This document shows positions 6,730-13,914 of a stretch of DNA of 18,385 nucleotides, one piece after another. The DNA comes from Oscillospiraceae bacterium (lineage in GTDB: Bacteria > Bacillota > Clostridia > Oscillospirales > Ruminococcaceae): contig SVMQ01000014.1 of assembly GCA_015067375.1 (NCBI GenBank), forward strand, positions 1-18,385. Direction: 5' to 3'. The position numbers and the translations under genes were made by a program. A model generated the notes under the pieces. The model saw only the letters and a program-made list of their open reading frames with translations. It was not told where the DNA came from and ran no database searches. Numbering within the stretch: the first letter of the stretch is position 1; every line of letters begins with the position of its first letter.

Positions 6730-6738
6730 TGGTATAAT
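6730..6738 (+). promoter_or_regulatory. Extended -10 promoter of the hydCBA operon
   Basis: TGGTATAAT gives a perfect extended -10 (TG-N-TATAAT, box at 6733-6738). The -35 position at a 17-bp spacer holds only TAGATT, which fits an extended -10 promoter that relies little on -35. Transcription would start near 6745, leaving a leader of about 148 nt. Confidence 0.65.
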
Positions 6739-6824
6739 CATAGTAATGCGATCGTTGTGTTCTGTATACATATAGAATAATGCGGTTGAGATATCCCGTC
6801 GGAAACCTTGCGGTGTTCGGCGGC

Positions 6825-6845
6825 TTTTCCGTGTAAAACGGAAAA
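6825..6845 (+). other. Leader hairpin of the hyd mRNA
   Basis: TTTTCCGT (6825-6832) pairs with ACGGAAAA (6838-6845) around a 5-nt loop. The same TTTCCG could pair instead with the upstream CGGAAA (6800-6805). A second short hairpin, ACTGC-TACG-GCAGT, follows at 6856-6869, before the GGAGG at 6881-6885. Confidence 0.55.
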
Positions 6846-6892
6846 CACAGCAAATACTGCTACGGCAGTGAAAATATTAAGGAGGCTAAAAA

Positions 6893-7387
6893 ATGGCTTT
6901 TAAAAAGTGCGCAGTTCCTTTTGCAGGCACTGCAGAACAGGAAGCACAGCTCAAGGCTGTGATCGCTGAGCACGCTGATGACCGCGGCGCTCTGATGCCC
7001 GTGCTTCAGAAGGCACAGGAAATCTACGGCTACCTCCCCATCGAGGTGCAGACAATGATTGCCGAGGGTATGGACATCCCGCTGGAGAAGGTTTACGGAG
7101 TAGTTACCTTCTACGCGCAGTTCTCTCTCAATCCCAAGGGTAAGTACAGGATCTCTGTCTGTCTTGGTACAGCCTGCTACGTTAAGGGCTCAGGCGATCT
7201 GTTCAATGCATTCTCCGAGAAGCTTGGCATCAAGGGTGGCGAGATCACTCCCGATGGTAAGTTCTCTCTCGACGCATGCCGCTGCATCGGTGCTTGCGGC
7301 CTTGCACCCGTACTGACAGTTAATGAGGATGTTTACGGTAACCTTACCGTTGACGATGTTGACAAGATCCTCGCAAAGTACGAATGA
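6893..7387 (+). CDS. hydC: NAD-linked [FeFe] hydrogenase gamma subunit (NuoE-like, HydC)
   Basis: A 164-aa thioredoxin-fold [2Fe-2S] protein of the NuoE/HydC family. The N-terminal helical part (about 15-80) ends in the family signature VYGVVTFYAQF. The cluster ligands are Cys90 and Cys95 (CLGTAC) and Cys131 and Cys135 (CRCIGAC). An extra Cys129 sits next to the third ligand. It should be an electron-transfer subunit that docks on HydB in the cytoplasm. Its place as first gene before a NuoF-like gene and hydA is the order known for trimeric electron-bifurcating hydrogenases such as those of Thermotoga and Acetobacterium. A strong GGAGG is 7 nt before the ATG. Codon use is strongly biased, as in the next two genes. 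Confidence 0.93.
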   Translation: MAFKKCAVPFAGTAEQEAQLKAVIAEHADDRGALMPVLQKAQEIYGYLPIEVQTMIAEGMDIPLEKVYGVVTFYAQFSLNPKGKYRISVCLGTACYVKGSGDLFNAFSEKLGIKGGEITPDGKFSLDACRCIGACGLAPVLTVNEDVYGNLTVDDVDKILAKYE

Positions 7388-7431
7388 TCGCTACAAATAA
7401 AGTAATTTAACGAAACAGGAAGGATTAAGCT

Positions 7432-9306
7432 ATGATTAAAACTATTGCAGAGCTTAACGCTGTCAAGGAACAGGCTGCCGAGGTCGTTAAGACCCGTGTT
7501 GACTGCGTAGACAACGGCATCAAGGATGTCCTCATCTGCGGCGGTACAGGCTGTGATTCCAGCGGCTCTAAGAAGATTGTTGAGTGCCTGAAGGAAGAGA
7601 TCGCTAAGGCTGGACTCCAGGACAAGGTAAATGTAATTACAACAGGCTGTTTCGGTCTGTGTGCGCGTGGCCCCATCATGATCGTGTATCCCGAGGGTTC
7701 TTTCTACGCTCACGCATCCGTAGACAGAATTCCCGAGATCGTTGAGGAGCACCTCAAGAACGGCAACCCCGTTAAGAAGTACCTCTACGAGGAAACAGTT
7801 GACGGCGACACTATCAAGTCCCTCAACGAGACCGCATTCTATGCAAAGCAGAACCGTGTTGCTCTGCGTAACTGCGGCGTTATCGACCCCGAGAACATCA
7901 ATGAGTACATAGCTCGTGACGGTTATCAGGCTCTCTACAAAGTACTTACATCCATGAGCCAGGATGACGTTGTAAACTGCATCCTCGACTCCGGTCTGAG
8001 AGGCAGAGGCGGCGCAGGCTTCCCCACAGGCCGCAAGTGGCAGCTCGCAAAGGATCTCGTTAAGGACGCAGATCAGAAGTATGTTTGCTGTAACGCCGAC
8101 GAGGGTGACCCCGGTGCGTTCATGGACCGTTCCGTTCTTGAGGGCGACCCCCATGCTCTTATCGAGGCTATGGCTATCGCCGGTTACACAATTGGCGCTA
8201 ACCAGGGTTATGTATACGTTCGTGCTGAGTACCCCATCGCTGTAAGACGTCTTCAGAAGGCTATCGACCAGGCTGAGGAGCAGGGTCTGCTCGGCGACAA
8301 CATCTTCGGCACAGACTTCAGCTTCCGTCTGGGTCTGAGACTCGGCGCAGGCGCGTTCGTTTGCGGTGAGGAGACAGCTCTGATGACCTCTATCGAGGGT
8401 AACAGAGGCGAGCCTCGTCCCCGTCCTCCTTTCCCTGCAGTAAAGGGTCTGTTCGACAAGCCCACAGTTCTCAACAACGTTGAGACTTATGCTAATATTC
8501 CTCAGATCATCCTCAACGGCGCTGCATGGCACGCTGCTATGGGTACTGAGAAGTCCAAGGGTACTAAGGTATTCGCAGTTGGCGGTAAGATCAACAACAC
8601 AGGTCTGGTAGAGGTACCTATGGGTACAACTCTGCGTACCGTTATCGAGGAGATCGGCGGCGGTATCCCCAACGGCAAGAAGTTCAAGGCTGCTCAGACA
8701 GGTGGTCCTTCCGGCGGATGCATTCCTCCCGAGCACATGGATATCGAGATCGACTACGATAACCTTATCGCTATCGGCTCCATGATGGGTTCGGGCGGAC
8801 TTATCGTTATGGACGAGGACAACTGCATGGTTGACATCGCTAAGTTCTTCCTCGAGTTCACAGTAGACGAGTCCTGCGGTAAGTGCACACCCTGCCGTAT
8901 CGGTACAAAGCGTATGTACGAGATGCTCGAGAAAATCACACAGGGCAAGGCTACCATGGAAGACCTCGACAAGCTCGAGAAGCTCTGCTACTACATCAAG
9001 GACAACGCACTCTGCGGTCTGGGTCAGACTGCTCCCAACCCCGTTCTTTCCACACTCCGTTACTTCAAGGATGAGTACATCGCTCACGTTCAGGACAAGA
9101 CCTGCCCCGCAGGCGTATGTAAGGATCTGCTGAAGGTTACGATCATTGCTGACAAGTGTAAGGGTTGCTCGCTGTGCTCCAAGAAGTGCCCCGTAGGCGC
9201 TATCAGCGGCGAGATCAAGAGCCCCTTCGTGATCGATCAGGATAAGTGCATCAAGTGCGGCGTCTGCATCGATACATGTAAGTTCAAGGCGATCGTTAAG
9301 GCTTAA
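7432..9306 (+). CDS. hydB: NAD-linked [FeFe] hydrogenase beta subunit (NuoF-like, HydB)
   Basis: A 624-aa flavin/NAD subunit. In order: an N-terminal thioredoxin-like [2Fe-2S] domain (Cys36, 41, 73, 77); the FMN/NADH domain with GRGGAGFPTGRKW (about 191-203) and NADEGDPGAFMDR (221-233); a SLBB region (about 375-460); a NuoF-type [4Fe-4S] site (Cys482, 485, 488, 528); a Cys558/Cys563 pair with His552, a likely metal site in this family; and a C-terminal ferredoxin domain with two [4Fe-4S] clusters (Cys576-586 and 606-616). This full set is typical of bifurcating HydB rather than of complex I NuoF. It is expected to be where NAD(H) and ferredoxin electrons meet. It lies 44 nt after hydC, with an AGGAAGG ribosome site, and 22 nt before hydA. 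Confidence 0.95.
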   Translation: MIKTIAELNAVKEQAAEVVKTRVDCVDNGIKDVLICGGTGCDSSGSKKIVECLKEEIAKAGLQDKVNVITTGCFGLCARGPIMIVYPEGSFYAHASVDRIPEIVEEHLKNGNPVKKYLYEETVDGDTIKSLNETAFYAKQNRVALRNCGVIDPENINEYIARDGYQALYKVLTSMSQDDVVNCILDSGLRGRGGAGFPTGRKWQLAKDLVKDADQKYVCCNADEGDPGAFMDRSVLEGDPHALIEAMAIAGYTIGANQGYVYVRAEYPIAVRRLQKAIDQAEEQGLLGDNIFGTDFSFRLGLRLGAGAFVCGEETALMTSIEGNRGEPRPRPPFPAVKGLFDKPTVLNNVETYANIPQIILNGAAWHAAMGTEKSKGTKVFAVGGKINNTGLVEVPMGTTLRTVIEEIGGGIPNGKKFKAAQTGGPSGGCIPPEHMDIEIDYDNLIAIGSMMGSGGLIVMDEDNCMVDIAKFFLEFTVDESCGKCTPCRIGTKRMYEMLEKITQGKATMEDLDKLEKLCYYIKDNALCGLGQTAPNPVLSTLRYFKDEYIAHVQDKTCPAGVCKDLLKVTIIADKCKGCSLCSKKCPVGAISGEIKSPFVIDQDKCIKCGVCIDTCKFKAIVKA

Positions 9307-9328
9307 TGAAAGGAAGGAACAGTTAATT

Positions 9329-11068
9329 ATGGTTAATATTAAGATAAACGGTATTGACTGTCAGGCTCCCAAGGGTTCTACCATCCTTGAGGCTTGTCGT
9401 CTTGCCGGTATTAGAATTCCTACCCTGTGCTACCTCAAGGATATCAACGCAATCGGCGCTTGCCGTATCTGTGTTGTTGAGGTAAAGGGCGCAAGAAGCC
9501 TTGTTGCTGCCTGCGTATACCCCATAAACGAGGGCATGGAAGTATTCACAAACACACCCAAGGTAGTTGAAAGCAGAAGAACAACACTCGAGCTGCTGCT
9601 CTCCAACCACAAGAGAGAGTGCCTCTCCTGCGTAAGAAGCGGTAACTGCGAGCTTCAGGCTCTTGCTAACGAGTACGGTGTTGACGAAACATACTTCGAG
9701 GGTGAGAAGACTCCCTCCGATATTGATGACAGCGCTGCTCACATGATCCGTGACAACAGCAAGTGCATCAGCTGCCGTCGTTGTGCAGCTGCCTGCGCTA
9801 AGACACAGGGCATCGGCGTTATCGGTGCTAACGAGCGTGGTTTCGCTACTGAGATCACCTGCGCATTCGATATGGGTCTTGCTGATACTGCCTGCGTATC
9901 CTGCGGTCAGTGTATCACAGCTTGTCCTGTAGGCGCTCTGACAGAGAAGGACGACACTCAGAAGGTTCTCGATGCTATCGCTGATCCCGATAAGTACGTT
10001 GTTGTACAGGCTGCTCCCGCAGTTCGTGCATCTCTCGGCGAAGCATTCGGCTACCCCGTAGGTACAAACGTAGAGGGCAAGATGATCGCTGCTCTTCGTC
10101 GCCTCGGCTTTGACAAGGTATTCGATACAAACTTCTCCGCTGACCTCACCATCATGGAGGAGGCTAACGAGTTCCTCGGTCGTGTACAGAACAACGGCGT
10201 TCTGCCCATGATCACATCCTGCTCTCCCGGATGGATCCGCTACTGCGAGAACTATTTCCCTGAGTTCATTCCCAACCTTTCTTCCTGCAAGTCTCCCCAG
10301 CAGATGTTCGGTGCTGTTACAAAGACATACTTCGCAGAGAAGAACGGTATCGACCCCAAGAAGATCGTAAGTGTTTCTGTAATGCCCTGTACAGCTAAGA
10401 AGTTCGAGCTGGGCAGAGATGATCAGGCTGCTGCTGGTGTTCCTGATGTTGATATCTCCATTACAACAAGAGAGCTTGCTCGTATGATCAAGCAGGCAGG
10501 CATCATGTTCAACAACCTGCCCGATGAGAAGTGCGACAGCCCCCTCGGCACAGGCACAGGCGCTGCTGTTATCTTCGGCGCAACAGGCGGTGTTATGGAA
10601 GCTGCTCTCAGAACAGCTGTATGGACACTCGAGGGCAAGAAGGACGGCACACCTATCGAGTTCAAGGATGTTCGTGGCGTTGAGGGCATCAAGGAGGCAA
10701 CATACAATGTTGCAGGTATGGAAGTTAAGGTTGCTGTTGCTTCCGGTCTTGCTAACGCTAAGGCTCTGCTCAAGAAGGTTAAGGCTGGTGAGGCTAACTA
10801 CCACTTCATCGAGATCATGGGATGCCCCGGCGGCTGCGTAAACGGCGGCGGTCAGATCATCCAGCCTGCTGAGGTTCGCAACTTCACAGACATCCGTGCT
10901 GACAGAGCTAAGGTACTGTACAGCATCGATGAGGCTAACACACTGAGATTCTCTCACGACAACCCCGATGTACAGGCTCTGTACAAGGAGTTCCTCGGCG
11001 AGCCCAACAGCCACAAGGCTCATGAGATCCTGCACACCTCTTACAAGGCGCAGAAGCTCTCCAAGTAA
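9329..11068 (+). CDS. hydA: [FeFe] hydrogenase catalytic subunit HydA
   Basis: A 579-aa catalytic subunit with the full modular layout of long [FeFe] hydrogenases: a [2Fe-2S] domain (Cys34, 45, 48, 62), a His-ligated [4Fe-4S] (His94, Cys98, 101, 107), a two-[4Fe-4S] ferredoxin domain (Cys146-156 and 189-199) and the H-cluster domain (about 220-579). H-cluster motifs are L1 TSCSPGW (Cys298), L2 MPCTAKKFE (Cys354) and L3 EIMGCPGGCVNGGGQ (Cys499, Cys503). L1 differs from the textbook TSCCPxW: position 299 is Ser (codon TCT), and L3 has MGC for MAC. It produces or oxidises H2 with HydB/HydC in the cytoplasm. The H-cluster maturases HydE, HydF and HydG are not in the window. A strong terminator follows directly. 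Confidence 0.96.
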   Translation: MVNIKINGIDCQAPKGSTILEACRLAGIRIPTLCYLKDINAIGACRICVVEVKGARSLVAACVYPINEGMEVFTNTPKVVESRRTTLELLLSNHKRECLSCVRSGNCELQALANEYGVDETYFEGEKTPSDIDDSAAHMIRDNSKCISCRRCAAACAKTQGIGVIGANERGFATEITCAFDMGLADTACVSCGQCITACPVGALTEKDDTQKVLDAIADPDKYVVVQAAPAVRASLGEAFGYPVGTNVEGKMIAALRRLGFDKVFDTNFSADLTIMEEANEFLGRVQNNGVLPMITSCSPGWIRYCENYFPEFIPNLSSCKSPQQMFGAVTKTYFAEKNGIDPKKIVSVSVMPCTAKKFELGRDDQAAAGVPDVDISITTRELARMIKQAGIMFNNLPDEKCDSPLGTGTGAAVIFGATGGVMEAALRTAVWTLEGKKDGTPIEFKDVRGVEGIKEATYNVAGMEVKVAVASGLANAKALLKKVKAGEANYHFIEIMGCPGGCVNGGGQIIQPAEVRNFTDIRADRAKVLYSIDEANTLRFSHDNPDVQALYKEFLGEPNSHKAHEILHTSYKAQKLSK

Positions 11069-11087
11069 TTTGGAATAGGCGATAATT

Positions 11088-11117
11088 TCAGCCCCTCCCG
11101 TTAAAAGGAGGGGCTGA
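11088..11117 (+). terminator. Intrinsic terminator of the hyd operon
   Basis: TCAGCCCCTCC pairs perfectly with GGAGGGGCTGA (11 bp, GC-rich) around an 8-nt loop, followed by TTTTGCTATTTTT. It is 19 nt after the hydA stop. Confidence 0.95.
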
Positions 11118-11151
11118 TTTTGCTATTTTTATGGAAAATCCTCGACAGGTG

Positions 11152-11180
11152 TTGCAATCAGTGAAAAGATATGGTATACT
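11152..11180 (+). promoter_or_regulatory. Promoter of the CAP-domain protein gene
   Basis: TTGCAA (11152-11157), a 17-bp spacer and TATACT (11175-11180) preceded by TGG form a good SigA promoter with an extended -10. Its -10 context (GATATGGTATA) is the same as in the hyd promoter. Confidence 0.75.
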
Positions 11181-11213
11181 TATATCAGTATTAATAAAAA
11201 CGGAGGTAATGCC

Positions 11214-12155
11214 ATGAAAAAGATTTTTTCTGTGTTTCTCGCGGTAATGCTATTCACTCTTGCGTTGTGTGTAAACGTATCTGCTGCGGCTGATTACAAT
11301 GTGAAATTCTCGCGCGCATACGGAGGCGGTTATACATACGTCACGATCAAGGTGGCAGACGGCGATATCTATTACACGACTGACGGCACAAAACCGACTA
11401 TGGACTCCAAGGAGTACACAGGCAGGATAAAGGTGACTAAGCCTTGCACGCTTCGCGTTGCGGTTTATGATAACGGAAAGGCGCAGAAGCGCTACAAGAC
11501 ATCTGTTCCTGTAAGATTGAAGAAGCCGACTGTCGAGCTGTTTGAGGTGGCACAGGACGGGGAATACGTTTACGACATCTATGGCAGCAATAACGCGGCA
11601 TATTATTTCACAACGGATGGAACGACGCCGTCAAAGACAAACGGCGAGAGGGCATACGGCTCTTTCTCCGCAAAGCCTGGAAGCACAGTAAAGCTGCGCG
11701 CGATAAAGAGCGGCTGGAAGTCCTCTCTTGTTGTGACTATAAAGGTGCCGGGAGCAGAGCAGAGCGAGTCAGCCGCTTTTGAAAAGCAGGTTCTTGCTCT
11801 GGTAAACAAGGAGCGTGCTGCTTACGGACTGACTCCGCTCAAGACAATGACTAACCTGTCAAAGGCGGCTCAGAAGCGCGCCGAGGAGATCGCGGTGGAT
11901 TTCGCGCATACTCGTCCCAATGGTTCAAGCTGTTTCAGCGTGCTTGAGGAATATGGATTTGAGCTTAACAGGTACTGGTGCGGCGAGAATATCGCGGCAG
12001 GGCAGACCACTCCCGAGGCGGTCGTTGAGAGCTGGATGAATTCTTCGGGACACCGCGCAAACATCCTCAGCGAGAATTATGAGTACCTAGGCGTTGGATG
12101 CTATACCACAAATGCAGGTTATGGTATCTACTGGACGCAGGTGTTCTTGGGATAA
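11214..12155 (+). CDS. Secreted CAP/SCP-domain protein with chitobiase C-terminal-like repeats
   Basis: A 313-aa exported protein. Residues 1-25 or so are a classical Sec signal peptide with a likely cut after VSAA. Two beta-domains follow (about 28-102 and 103-178), each with the YYTTDGTxPT or YFTTDGTTPS motif seen in chitobiase/hexosaminidase C-terminal-type domains. Residues about 188-313 are a CAP (SCP/PR-1-like) domain with LVNKERAAYGLTPL, an HTRPNG histidine, GENIA and SSGHRANIL, ending in YWTQVF; the four-residue CAP cavity (two His, two Glu) looks complete. Secreted bacterial CAP proteins of this kind have unknown activity; wall or glycan binding by the repeats is an inference. There is no sortase or anchor signal. 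It is monocistronic, with its own promoter, a GGAGG 7 nt before the ATG and a terminator. Confidence 0.92.
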   Translation: MKKIFSVFLAVMLFTLALCVNVSAAADYNVKFSRAYGGGYTYVTIKVADGDIYYTTDGTKPTMDSKEYTGRIKVTKPCTLRVAVYDNGKAQKRYKTSVPVRLKKPTVELFEVAQDGEYVYDIYGSNNAAYYFTTDGTTPSKTNGERAYGSFSAKPGSTVKLRAIKSGWKSSLVVTIKVPGAEQSESAAFEKQVLALVNKERAAYGLTPLKTMTNLSKAAQKRAEEIAVDFAHTRPNGSSCFSVLEEYGFELNRYWCGENIAAGQTTPEAVVESWMNSSGHRANILSENYEYLGVGCYTTNAGYGIYWTQVFLG

Positions 12156-12160
12156 TGATC

Positions 12161-12187
12161 AAACGCACATCGAAAGGTGTGCGTTTT
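12161..12187 (+). terminator. Intrinsic terminator after the CAP-domain gene
   Basis: AAACGCACA (12161-12169) pairs with TGTGCGTTT (12178-12186), an 8-nt loop and a short U-run. It begins 6 nt after the stop. Confidence 0.85.
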
Positions 12188-12189
12188 GC

Positions 12190-12218
12190 TTTACAAATCG
12201 AGGGTTTTGTGATAAGAT
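12190..12218 (+). promoter_or_regulatory. Possible promoter for the HAD hydrolase
   Basis: TTTACA (12190-12195) and TAAGAT (12213-12218) are 17 bp apart. The -10 is poor, so the call is weak, but the preceding terminator implies that a promoter should lie here. Confidence 0.35.
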
Positions 12219-12243
12219 ATATGTATAAAAAGGGGGAGTATTT

Positions 12244-12894
12244 ATGAGTAGATTAGAAGCAGTTGTATTTGATATGGATGGAGTTATTTTCGACTCCGAG
12301 CGCAAGGTGGTAGAGTGCTGGACAGTGGTTGCTGAAAAGTACGGCATCAAGGATATAGAGAAGCTGTGCAGGATGTGTCTTGGTACAAACTCTGCCGAAA
12401 CAAAGCGCATCGCGCTGGAGTTTTACGGAGCAGATTTCCCGTATGACGAGTATAAGGGCGAGGCTTCCGCGCTGTATTTCGAGCGCTACAGCGATGGCAG
12501 ACTGCCGATGAAACCGTATGTGAAGGAGCTTCTGGAATATCTGAAGAAGCGTGGATTGAAGATCGCGCTTGCAAGCTCCACAAGGCGCGCGGTGGTGGTG
12601 AGTCAGCTTGAGAATGCAGGCATCCTGCCATACTTCGACAAGGTGGTGTGCGGCGATATGGTGAGCCACAGCAAGCCGCATCCCGAGATATTCCTCAGAG
12701 CCTGCGAGGAGCTTTCTGTCGCGCCCGAAAATGCGATAGCGATAGAGGACAGCTACAACGGCATCCGCTCCGCACACGCCGCTGGTATGCGCCCGATAAT
12801 GGTGCCCGATATGGCGGAGCCGACTGAGGAGATGGAGAGATTAGCGGAGGTTATACTGCCCTCACTTAATGAGGTCATCAGCTTTCTTGGATGA
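12244..12894 (+). CDS. HAD-superfamily hydrolase, beta-phosphoglucomutase-like
   Basis: A 216-aa cytoplasmic HAD phosphatase/phosphomutase. Motif I is DMDGVIFDSE (nucleophile Asp10, general acid Asp12), motif II is ALASST, the conserved Lys is in SKPHPEIF and motif IV is AIEDSYNGIRSA. A helical cap follows motif I (about residues 17-85), the type C1 cap found in beta-phosphoglucomutase, phosphoglycolate phosphatase and related enzymes. The xxKPHPEIF and EDSxNGI sequences are closest to the beta-phosphoglucomutase/sugar-phosphate phosphatase group, but no maltose or trehalose phosphorylase is nearby to name a substrate. The ribosome site is AGGGGGAG a few bases before ATG 12244. It is followed by a 7-bp hairpin (12896-12913) and two unknown genes. 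Confidence 0.93.
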   Translation: MSRLEAVVFDMDGVIFDSERKVVECWTVVAEKYGIKDIEKLCRMCLGTNSAETKRIALEFYGADFPYDEYKGEASALYFERYSDGRLPMKPYVKELLEYLKKRGLKIALASSTRRAVVVSQLENAGILPYFDKVVCGDMVSHSKPHPEIFLRACEELSVAPENAIAIEDSYNGIRSAHAAGMRPIMVPDMAEPTEEMERLAEVILPSLNEVISFLG

Positions 12895-12895
12895 C

Positions 12896-12913
12896 GCAAA
12901 ACAGATGTTTTGC
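12896..12913 (+). other. Intercistronic hairpin
   Basis: GCAAAAC and GTTTTGC pair around a 4-nt AGAT loop, two bases after the HAD stop. No U-tract follows, so it is more likely a stability element than a terminator. Confidence 0.5.
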
Positions 12914-12938
12914 ACCGTGATACAGGAGATCGATCATT

Positions 12939-13532
12939 ATGAAATACAAGAATAGCATTGTGGTATCCTTGGTTGCTGTTTGCGCGATATTCTGTGCTAT
13001 TATGATCATTATAGGTGTTATAGCTTTTATAAACGATCATGACAGACAGGATCGCGAAAGCGACTATCTTGCTCCGTTCCATATTGTTTATGATACGATA
13101 TGTGAAAAGTATCCCTTTGTCACATCGTTTCGTCAGGATATAGGTGATGATGGAATCTATGGTATGTATTACATCGAATGCGATATTGCAGAAATCAGCG
13201 ATCGTTTTGAAAAACTTGTAGACATTCAATGTGAGATCAACACTATTATGCAAGCACAAAAAGGCGATGAATGGTTTAAAGGGTTTAATGGACACATTGA
13301 AGTGATCTCGGGCGAGCAATCGCTTCGTGTTTTTTATGATGACGGTTCGATGGATAATGAGATCTGGGCAAATAATGTTATCAGCGATGATTACAGCATA
13401 TTACTTGATGCATTTAGTAATGATGAGATCCTGTTGATAATATTTCTTTCCGAGCATTCCGATGAGATAAACGCAGAGATCACACAAGAGTATAAGGGAA
13501 GAAAAATAACCATTATACAGCGATACTATTGA
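12939..13532 (+). CDS. Membrane-anchored uncharacterised protein (197 aa)
   Basis: A 197-aa protein that I do not recognise. Residues about 7-32 are one long hydrophobic segment (VVSLVAVCAIFCAIMIIIGVI), after MKYKN, followed by a charged outside-type stretch (INDHDRQDRES) and a soluble domain of about 155 residues. This fits a single-pass anchor with an extracytoplasmic domain; no lipobox is visible. The soluble part alternates predicted strands and helices and ends in a beta-strand-like tail (YKGRKITIIQRYY). The ribosome site AGGAG at 12925-12929 supports ATG 12939. The gene is clearly more A/T-rich than its neighbours and uses many ATT, ATA and TTT codons, suggesting separate origin. It is followed 91 nt later by a 75-aa four-cysteine protein gene. 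Confidence 0.85.
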   Translation: MKYKNSIVVSLVAVCAIFCAIMIIIGVIAFINDHDRQDRESDYLAPFHIVYDTICEKYPFVTSFRQDIGDDGIYGMYYIECDIAEISDRFEKLVDIQCEINTIMQAQKGDEWFKGFNGHIEVISGEQSLRVFYDDGSMDNEIWANNVISDDYSILLDAFSNDEILLIIFLSEHSDEINAEITQEYKGRKITIIQRYY

Positions 13533-13623
13533 GCTTATGCGCTTTAAATTATTTTTCACTATTAGAAATTTGGCAGTATCAACTCGGCGGCAGAATATAA
13601 GTATGACACGAAAGGACGCGAAC

Positions 13624-13851
13624 ATGGCAAAGCATTACAACGATGCGGAATTATATTTAGATACATATCCAAAATTAAGGAAATGGATAAATGAGTGTGT
13701 TGTTTGTCATTCAAAAGGTTATAAGCCCGATATGCCGGAGCATATCGGAGGAGAATATTCGGTTTCAGGTGCGGTCATAAGGCAATACTTCAGACCGTTG
13801 GAACTGAATGACGATAATATCTGCTTGCAATGCTCAAGACACATAAGTTGA
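13624..13851 (+). CDS. Small four-cysteine (zinc-ribbon-like) protein (75 aa)
   Basis: A 75-aa protein with two CxxC pairs, CVVC (Cys25, Cys28) and CLQC (Cys67, Cys70), about 40 residues apart, the pattern of a small zinc-binding fold. Between them lies KGYKPDMPEHIGGEYSVSGA and a RQYFRPLEL segment. The first 20 residues are helical and tyrosine-rich (YLDTYPKLRKWIN). I believe similar small CxxC proteins occur as hypotheticals in clostridia, but no function is known to me. ATG 13624 is chosen because AAAGGA (13611-13616) is 7 nt upstream; in-frame ATGs at 13537 and 13603 would add tails without a comparable ribosome site. It shares the A/T-rich composition of the preceding membrane protein and ends before a two-way terminator. 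Confidence 0.8.
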   Translation: MAKHYNDAELYLDTYPKLRKWINECVVCHSKGYKPDMPEHIGGEYSVSGAVIRQYFRPLELNDDNICLQCSRHIS

Positions 13852-13874
13852 ATTACAATAATTATAGATTAGAA

Positions 13875-13907
13875 CAAAGCCTGAGAAGTCAAACCTCTCA
13901 GGCTTTG
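13875..13907. terminator. Bidirectional intrinsic terminator between convergent genes
   Basis: CAAAGCCTGAGA pairs perfectly with TCTCAGGCTTTG (12 bp) around a 9-nt loop. It separates the four-cysteine protein gene (plus) from the ABC exporter genes (minus) and can serve both. Confidence 0.9.
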
Positions 13908-13914
13908 CTGTTTG

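Larger units (their letters stand above)
6571..6892. promoter_or_regulatory. Non-coding control region of the hyd operon
   Basis: About 320 bp without a gene. It holds, in order, an imperfect inverted repeat (6644-6701), a Rex-like site (6707-6724), an extended -10 promoter (6730-6738) and a leader of about 148 nt with two hairpins before the hydC ribosome site GGAGG (6881-6885). The individual elements are listed separately. I see no further gene or tRNA in it. Confidence 0.7.

Noticed and set aside
7333..9087. A 584-residue open frame on the minus strand opposite hydB
   Set aside because: It mirrors the strongly biased codons of hydB, has no ribosome site, and its product is low-complexity Leu/Val/Ser/Cys-rich with no recognisable domain. 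HydB itself is certain.
9323..11035. A 570-residue open frame on the minus strand opposite hydA
   Set aside because: Same cause as opposite hydB: codon bias suppresses antisense stops. No family motifs and no promoter; HydA motifs on the plus strand are unmistakable.
13537..13623. Extended 104-aa version of the four-cysteine protein
   Set aside because: ATG 13624 has AAAGGA at proper spacing; the extra residues are encoded by A/T-rich intergenic-like sequence and start only 4 nt after the previous stop without a ribosome site.
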